21,063 nucleotides of DNA, from the NCBI GenBank assembly GCA_946630765.1, contig CAMOZF010000002.1, positions 1-21,063 of the forward strand, read 5' to 3'. The first letter of the stretch is position 1, and each line of letters starts with the position of its first letter. The translations under genes were made by a program, and so were the position numbers. Below are positions 17,295 to 21,063 of this stretch, piece after piece. The notes beneath the pieces are model-generated. The model was not told where the DNA came from, made no database searches, and worked only from the letters and a program-made list of their open reading frames with translations. This stretch comes from an uncultured Lachnospiraceae bacterium (lineage in GTDB: Bacteria; Bacillota_A; Clostridia; Lachnospirales; Lachnospiraceae).

Positions 17295-18686
17295 TCAGTC
17301 TGTGCAGGTGCTTTCCATCATCCGAAGAAGCACCCGGATTCCCTGATAATATGCGCGCGGCGAAATGCGCTCATTGGTCCCGTGAATGCCTTCCGCCTGC
17401 ACCTCTTCCTCCTCGAGGAAGGGACCGAAGCGAAGGACGCAGCGGGAAAGCGGCTCATAGCGGCGCGCGTCAGTCGCGCCCTTATTCTGCACAGGGATAA
17501 AAAGAAGCCGGTCAAAATAGTGTTCCAGCACGGCTTTCAGGCTGCGGTAGCCCCAGGCGTCGGTGTCGGACGGACGGGAAGCCTCGATCTGCTGGACATA
17601 GGAAAGCTCCACCTCGCCCTTTGTGACCTTCTCACAGTGCGCAAGAAGCGTTTCGGGCGTATCCGGCGGAGAAAGCCGGAAATTGATCACGGCCGACATA
17701 TTCTGAGGCATGACATTTCCCGCGGGAGAGCCCGGATCGATCTGCGTGGGCGCGCAGGTTGTCAGTACCTGATGGTAAAGGTTTTCTTTTCCGAGGAACC
17801 AGCCGATGATGTTCTCTTCGTAGGCGTCGATGTCCGTGACCCAGGTCTTCATCGGCTCCTCCGTGATATACGGGGTCAGAAGATGAAGGGTATTCCGGAT
17901 CGCGTCCGAAAGATGCGGCGGCATCGGGTTCTGTACAATGGCCGTGATCGCGCCTGCGAGCGTGCCGAGGGAAGTTCCGTGGAAGGGGTTGGAACTGTGG
18001 CCGCCGCGGGAACGGGCGGTCAGCTGAAGGTCCGCGTAGCCCTTCTCATAGACGCCGATTGTGCAGACCAGCGTGCCGGGCGCGCCGTAATCGCCGGCGT
18101 CCAGCACATCGCCGGAGCCTTCATCCAGCACAAATTCCAGTTCCACGCCGCGCGACTGTAAAAGCTCACAGATTGCGATCGCGCCTCTGGAAACGGTTTC
18201 CTCGTCCTCGCCGAAGGCCAGATAGACGCTTCGGCGGAAATTCTTCCCGTGCGCAAGCAGATATTCCGCGGATTCCATGATTGCGATCAGCATTTCCTTG
18301 ATATCCATGGCGCCGCGGCCCCAGATGTAGCCGTCCGCAAGATCGCCGGAGAAGGGATCGTGAAGCCAGTCCTTTTCGGTGCCGGGAACGACCGGAACGA
18401 CATCCTGATGCGCCATGAACAGCGCGGGCCGAAGCGTCGGATCACTGCCGGGAATGCGGATCAGAAGACTATAGCCGACCTTTTCCCACTCCGTGCAGGC
18501 GGCGATGTGGGGATAGGTTTTTTTCAGATATTCATGAAAGGCGTCAAATTCTTCATAGCAGATCAGCGAGGTGTCCACATAACTCGTCGTGCGGAACTTC
18601 AGCGCACCCGAAAGATGCGCCGCCGCGGCCTCGTAATTCAGTTCGCTGTAATCGGATTCATTCCGAAAAAGATCGATGTTTTTCAA
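17295..18686 (-). CDS. M20 family metallopeptidase (PM20D1/carboxypeptidase S-like)
   Basis: A 463-residue zinc hydrolase of the M20 family (ArgE/DapE/carboxypeptidase S), acting on peptides or N-acylated amino acids. Di-zinc and catalytic residues are visible: H93 and D95 in AHQDVVPV, D128 in GRGAMDIK, E162-E163 in GEDEETVS, D188 in FVLDEGS, and H435 in GIHGTNERI. The dimerisation domain lies in between. There is no signal peptide, so it works in the cytoplasm. The start codon is TTG, with AGGAG 8 nt upstream; no ATG or GTG fits. Lying between the binding protein and permease genes, it suggests that the imported compound is a dipeptide or N-acyl amino acid, cleaved after uptake. That is inference. 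Confidence 0.93.
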   Translation of the reverse strand: MKNIDLFRNESDYSELNYEAAAAHLSGALKFRTTSYVDTSLICYEEFDAFHEYLKKTYPHIAACTEWEKVGYSLLIRIPGSDPTLRPALFMAHQDVVPVVPGTEKDWLHDPFSGDLADGYIWGRGAMDIKEMLIAIMESAEYLLAHGKNFRRSVYLAFGEDEETVSRGAIAICELLQSRGVELEFVLDEGSGDVLDAGDYGAPGTLVCTIGVYEKGYADLQLTARSRGGHSSNPFHGTSLGTLAGAITAIVQNPMPPHLSDAIRNTLHLLTPYITEEPMKTWVTDIDAYEENIIGWFLGKENLYHQVLTTCAPTQIDPGSPAGNVMPQNMSAVINFRLSPPDTPETLLAHCEKVTKGEVELSYVQQIEASRPSDTDAWGYRSLKAVLEHYFDRLLFIPVQNKGATDARRYEPLSRCVLRFGPFLEEEEVQAEGIHGTNERISPRAYYQGIRVLLRMMESTCTD

Positions 18687-18754
18687 AACGGGACTCCTCT
18701 TTTGTGCTGTATTTGTCTAAACTAACCCGGAAGGGAAGAAGCCTTTACGCAAGA

Positions 18755-18787
18755 GAATCGAAACAGGCTGATTTCCTGTTCCGATTC
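18755..18787 (-). promoter_or_regulatory. Stem-loop between binding-protein and peptidase genes
   Basis: The 13-nt arms GAATCGAAACAGG (18755-18767) and CCTGTTCCGATTC (18775-18787) pair completely except at 18761/18781. That position is A against C on the plus strand but U opposite G in the minus-strand RNA, so the hairpin is perfect only in the operon's own transcript. No U-run follows. It sits 73 nt after the binding-protein stop and probably protects the upstream mRNA or limits read-through, giving more binding protein than other subunits. Confidence 0.65.
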
Positions 18788-18859
18788 CGCTTGTTTGAAA
18801 TATGATATTTTTCTCTGAAACAATCTGACAGAATCTGTGATCCGCTGCTTTTGGAACGG

Positions 18860-19669
18860 TCAGTCGTTTTTGGTCAGATCGAGTTTGAAATATTTCATCG
18901 AGATCTCGGCAAGCTTTCCGCTGTCGCGAAGCTCATTCAGCGCTTCATCGACGGCCTTGACGAAGCTCTCGGCATCGGCGGTTTTCTGCATCGGGAAAGC
19001 GACCGGATCGCCTTCCAGAACCTGGACGACCTTCAGATTGGCGTCCGGATGCTGGGCAAGATAGTCCTCGATGGAAACCTGCGCGTTGATTGTGGCATCG
19101 ACACGTCCCTGCAGCAGAAGCTCGATGGTCTGGTCCAGTGTGGAAGCGGAGGTTACGGTTGCGCCGTACTGTTCCGCGATTGCAGCATAGGTGCTGCCGG
19201 GAGAATTGGCCGTGGTCTTGCCCTCGAGGTCTTCCATCCTGGTGATGTCGGTATTGTCGCCGCTGACAACAAGCACCTTGTGGGTGTAGACATAGGGAGA
19301 AGAGAAGGCGTATTTTTCCGCGCGCTCTTCCGTATAGCCGACGCCGTTGCAGGCAATGTCGAAACGGCCGGAATCAACGCCCGCGAGGATCGCATCCCAG
19401 TCGGTTTCCTGGAAGTCCGGCTTCACGCCGAGCTTTTCCGCGATCAGCGTACCGATCTCGATGTCCAGACCGACCAGCTTGTCATTTTCATCATGATAGG
19501 TCCAGGGGGACCAGTTTCCTTCCGTGCCGATGACGAGGGTGCCTCTCTCCTGAATGCGTCCCAGAAGGTCCTTATCGCTCTTTTCTGCCTTATTGCAGGC
19601 GGATAAGGAGAGCGCCAGGACGAGGATCATAAGAAGTGCCGAAAGACGGCGAACCAAGGTGTTTTTCAT
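18860..19669 (-). CDS. Amino acid ABC transporter substrate-binding lipoprotein
   Basis: A 269-residue periplasmic-binding-protein-like lipoprotein (SBP_bac_3 family). A signal peptide ends in the lipobox LSAC with the lipid-modified Cys at 25. The mature part opens with the family motif GTLVIGTEGNWSPWTYHD, followed by LVGLDIEIG, FDIACNGVGYTEERAEKYAFSSPYV and a GSTYAAIAEQYGA segment resembling cystine/cysteine binders of the TcyA type. Cystine is therefore a possible ligand, but unproven. The ATG has AAAGGAG 8 nt upstream. It is the first gene of the minus-strand operon, with a leader of about 120 nt from a consensus promoter. Confidence 0.95.
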   Translation of the reverse strand: MKNTLVRRLSALLMILVLALSLSACNKAEKSDKDLLGRIQERGTLVIGTEGNWSPWTYHDENDKLVGLDIEIGTLIAEKLGVKPDFQETDWDAILAGVDSGRFDIACNGVGYTEERAEKYAFSSPYVYTHKVLVVSGDNTDITRMEDLEGKTTANSPGSTYAAIAEQYGATVTSASTLDQTIELLLQGRVDATINAQVSIEDYLAQHPDANLKVVQVLEGDPVAFPMQKTADAESFVKAVDEALNELRDSGKLAEISMKYFKLDLTKND

Positions 19670-19795
19670 AATACGACTCCTTTTTATTTATATTTTGCAG
19701 GAAAAAGTTCATTTTCAGAGACGGCGAAAAAGGGCCGTTCGGCAGTAAAAAGCACGGCGTTTCAGCGTATATTCCGTGATGGCTGCCTGATTGAT

Positions 19796-19824
19796 AAGAT
19801 AGCACAAACTCGCACTTTTGTCAA
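19796..19824 (-). promoter_or_regulatory. SigA promoter of the ABC transporter operon
   Basis: On the minus strand, -35 TTGACA (19824-19819) and -10 TATCTT (19801-19796) are separated by exactly 17 bp. The GCCTGA/TCAGGC palindrome (19832-19848) lies just upstream of the -35 box, and a further GCCTGA copy lies at the expected start site (19785-19790). These could be operator half-sites. Confidence 0.78.
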
Positions 19825-19915
19825 AAGAAAAGCCTGAGTTTATCAGGCAAAAACGAAGATTTGTAGGTCTGCACAAAAAAGACGAAAAAACACGCCGGAA
19901 TGTGTTCACATAAGA

Positions 19916-19965
19916 AAAATGCAGGGACCCAAGGCATAAAGTAAAAAGGTCATTCCCTGCATTTT
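19916..19965. repeat. 12-bp inverted repeat between divergent promoters
   Basis: AAAATGCAGGGA (19916-19927) and TCCCTGCATTTT (19954-19965) are exact reverse complements with a 26-nt spacer. Both sides end in T-runs when read outward, so it looks like a bidirectional terminator, yet it lies upstream of both flanking promoters and in neither mRNA. Confidence 0.6.
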
Positions 19966-19994
19966 CCTTTAAGACACAAGCCAGGTAACACATG

Positions 19995-20023
19995 TTGCTT
20001 TTGCATCCGCTTTGTAATATAAT
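19995..20023 (+). promoter_or_regulatory. SigA promoter of the TetR-family gene
   Basis: The -35 box TTGCTT (19995-20000) and a perfect -10 box TATAAT (20018-20023) have a 17-bp spacer. The start site would be near 20030, immediately before an 8-bp hairpin CCGGAAAA/TTTTCCGG (20032-20060). Confidence 0.72.
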
Positions 20024-20150
20024 AGATAACACCGGAAAATACAACCGTCATTTTTTCCGGAACGTTGGATAAGTAACAAATCTCAGATACTGTTGATTTA
20101 TTTTATGATCTCTTCGGCAAATATCTGTTGTTAACCTGAAAGGAGGCACC

Positions 20151-20732
20151 ATGATAAACATTGAAGCAAGTGACCTGCGCGTGAAAAAAACCCACCGGGC
20201 CATCCGGAACGCCTTTGAAGAGCTGCTGATGGAAACGGACTATGACAAGCTGACCGTGAAAGCCCTCTGCGAGCGTGCAATGATCAACCGCAAGACCTTT
20301 TACGCGCACTACGCCTACCTCGATGAGCTGATGGAGGAGTATGTCAACGAGCTCTCCGAAACCTACATCAGAGAGCGCGGCCCCTCGCACGGCTTCGAGA
20401 ATCTTCCGACCCGGATCCGGCTCTTTTTCCAGTACCTCCCGAATGTCCCTCCGCTCGCCGAAAAGCTCGTCATGAGCCACAGCGGCATCGGCTTTTTCGA
20501 CAAGGTCGGCGCAATGATTCTCACGATCGCGCCCGAGGAGATCTCCGGCATCGAAAACACGAACCCTGACGTCCAGAGAATCATTCTCGACTACCTCAAT
20601 AGCGCCTGCTACACCATCTACCGCTCGTGGATCCTCGGCGGCAAAAAACTCCCCCCCGAAGAACTCTCCGAGCTCGCCGTCACCCTGATCTGCGGCGACA
20701 TGAACGCCATCCTCCACTTCATCGGCATGTGA
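20151..20732 (+). CDS. TetR/AcrR family transcriptional regulator
   Basis: A 193-residue DNA-binding regulator. The N-terminal helix-turn-helix is clear: THRAIRNAFEELL, then LTVKALCERAMINRKTFYAHYAYLDELMEE (about 34-63), a strong TetR signature. The C-terminal part is helical and resembles the TetR_C domain often found in Firmicutes regulators of this length; its ligand is unknown. AGGAGG (20141-20146) is 4 nt before the ATG. It is divergent from the ABC importer operon, so control of that operon or of itself is possible, but nothing proves it. The 3' part of the gene uses more C-ending codons (atc, ctc, cgc) than most neighbours. Confidence 0.93.
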   Translation: MINIEASDLRVKKTHRAIRNAFEELLMETDYDKLTVKALCERAMINRKTFYAHYAYLDELMEEYVNELSETYIRERGPSHGFENLPTRIRLFFQYLPNVPPLAEKLVMSHSGIGFFDKVGAMILTIAPEEISGIENTNPDVQRIILDYLNSACYTIYRSWILGGKKLPPEELSELAVTLICGDMNAILHFIGM

Positions 20733-20743
20733 TGGGTTCAGGC

Positions 20744-21063
20744 GAATGTGCCCCCGGTCGCCGGGGGCTTTTATAAACGCGCGTCAGGAAAAAGATTCCT
20801 CCTTCATGCGCGAGCTCTCCCTTCATCCATCAAAATCTGCGAAGAGGCGGCGAAGACCTGTTGCGGGGCTCGCTCAAACTCATTCGTCCGCTCTGTAAAA
20901 AGCTGAAGCTTTTTATTGTCGCGGACTTCATTTCAGACAGGCTCGCTCGGCCCCGCGTCTTCTTGCCTCTACTCTTGATTTTGATGGCGTGAGAGAGCGT
21001 ACTCAGGAGGAGACCTTTTTCCTTCCGCGTGCAGACAGATATCCCCGGCGTCCGGGCTCATTC
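20744..21063. repeat. Long imperfect inverted repeat reaching the window edge
   Basis: No gene is visible in 20733-21063. The sequence can fold onto itself around 20905 with about 77 base pairs between 20778 and 21031. Paired blocks include 786-794/1015-1023 (9 bp), 796-803/1005-1012 (8), 814-819/993-998 (6), 827-837/977-987 (11), 843-848/965-970 (6), 852-857/957-962 (6), 863-869/950-956 (7), 886-891/921-926 (6) and 896-903/908-915 (8), written as the last three digits (20xxx or 21xxx). A GC hairpin lies at mirrored positions in both arms, and the outermost GAATG (20744-20748) matches CATTC (21059-21063). It may be a foldback/MITE-like element or a rod-shaped structured RNA. Confidence 0.7.
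20750..20772 (+). terminator. GC-rich hairpin with short T-run after the TetR gene
   Basis: GCCCCCGG (20750-20757) pairs with CCGGGGGC (20761-20768) around loop TCG, followed by TTTT. It starts 17 nt after the TetR stop codon. A similar hairpin (CCCGG/CCGGG, 21044-21056) occurs at the mirror position of the large inverted repeat, so this may belong to that element as well. Confidence 0.7.

Larger units (their letters stand above)
19670..20150. other. Divergent intergenic region with two promoters and several palindromes
   Basis: This 481-nt stretch has no supported gene. It holds the minus-strand promoter for the ABC operon (19796-19824), the plus-strand promoter for the TetR gene (19995-20023), and palindromes at 19832-19848 (GCCTGA..TCAGGC), 19900-19911 (ATGTGTTCACAT), 19916-19965 (12-bp arms) and 20032-20060 (8-bp arms). 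The leader RNAs of both genes are about 120 nt. Confidence 0.7.

Noticed and set aside
17277..18161. Plus-strand open frames opposite the M20 peptidase and ABC genes
   Set aside because: The minus-strand genes have complete catalytic motifs and ribosome sites; the plus-strand frames have neither.
19670..19790. Riboswitch or T-box in the leader of the ABC operon
   Set aside because: The leader has small hairpins only (such as ACGGC/GCCGT), with no T-box AGGGUGG-type core, no S-box pattern and no terminator before the start codon.
19909..19968. Possible 18-residue hydrophobic peptide on the minus strand overlapping the 19916-19965 repeat (MQGMTFLL...)
   Set aside because: The AAAGGA site is only 2-3 nt from the ATG, no clear promoter drives it, and the start codon lies in the repeat stem; too weak to call.
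20778..21031. SRP RNA, 6S RNA, tmRNA or a retron msr-msd in the terminal inverted repeat
   Set aside because: The conserved SRP helix 8 (GGAAGCAGC type), the tmRNA 5' and tag parts and a 6S-like single large central bubble are not seen. No reverse transcriptase is visible, but the window ends right after, so a retron is not fully excluded.
1..21063. CRISPR arrays, tRNA or rRNA genes, transposases
   Set aside because: No regularly spaced direct repeats, no T-loop/acceptor patterns and no transposase motifs were found on either strand.

Overview
The window looks like part of the chromosome of a Gram-positive, GC-rich member of the Clostridia, most likely a non-sporulating Lachnospiraceae-type bacterium. 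Signs of this are the eukaryote/archaeal-type ProRS, the clostridial 2[4Fe-4S] ferredoxin, strong AGGAGG-type ribosome binding sites, and the gene order HU - RqcP - DivIC - TilS - Hpt - FtsH. That order is a well-known Firmicutes block, but here it lacks the sporulation genes yabP, yabQ and spoIIE. The species itself is an inference I cannot confirm without a search.

Positions 1-126 hold palindromic intergenic repeats. Positions 150-3808 (+) carry proS, a membrane-anchored zinc-ribbon/leucine-rich-repeat protein and the CCA-adding enzyme. Positions 3818-4991 (+) hold a ferredoxin gene with its own promoter and terminator, followed by a diacylglycerol kinase-family gene. Positions 5044-11851 (+) start at a strong promoter and run HU, rqcP, divIC, tilS, hpt, ftsH and then a GH13 alpha-glucan hydrolase overlapping ftsH. 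Positions 11885-14644 (+) hold an MGDG-synthase-like glycosyltransferase and a sodium:solute symporter. A 12-bp stem hairpin at 14662-14691 closes both this run and the convergent minus-strand operon.

The minus-strand operon (19669 down to 14677) is driven by a consensus promoter at 19796-19824. It encodes a lipoprotein amino-acid-binding protein, an M20 metallopeptidase, one permease and one ATPase of a polar amino acid ABC importer, and a GNAT-HD fusion protein. It could import and process an amino acid, dipeptide or derivatised amino acid. The divergent TetR-type regulator (20151-20732) has its own promoter across a 481-bp intergenic region that holds several palindromes.

The most unusual structure is at the right edge. 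From about 20744 to the window end at 21063 the DNA is one long, imperfect inverted repeat, centred near 20905. Its arms are about 150 nt each and contain matching nested GC hairpins. It could be a foldback/MITE-like element or a structured RNA, and it has no gene in it. Other points of interest are the GNAT-HD fusion, the loss of sporulation genes from a conserved block, three successive hairpin-then-gene junctions, and a hairpin after the binding-protein gene whose one non-Watson-Crick pair is a wobble only in the minus-strand RNA.
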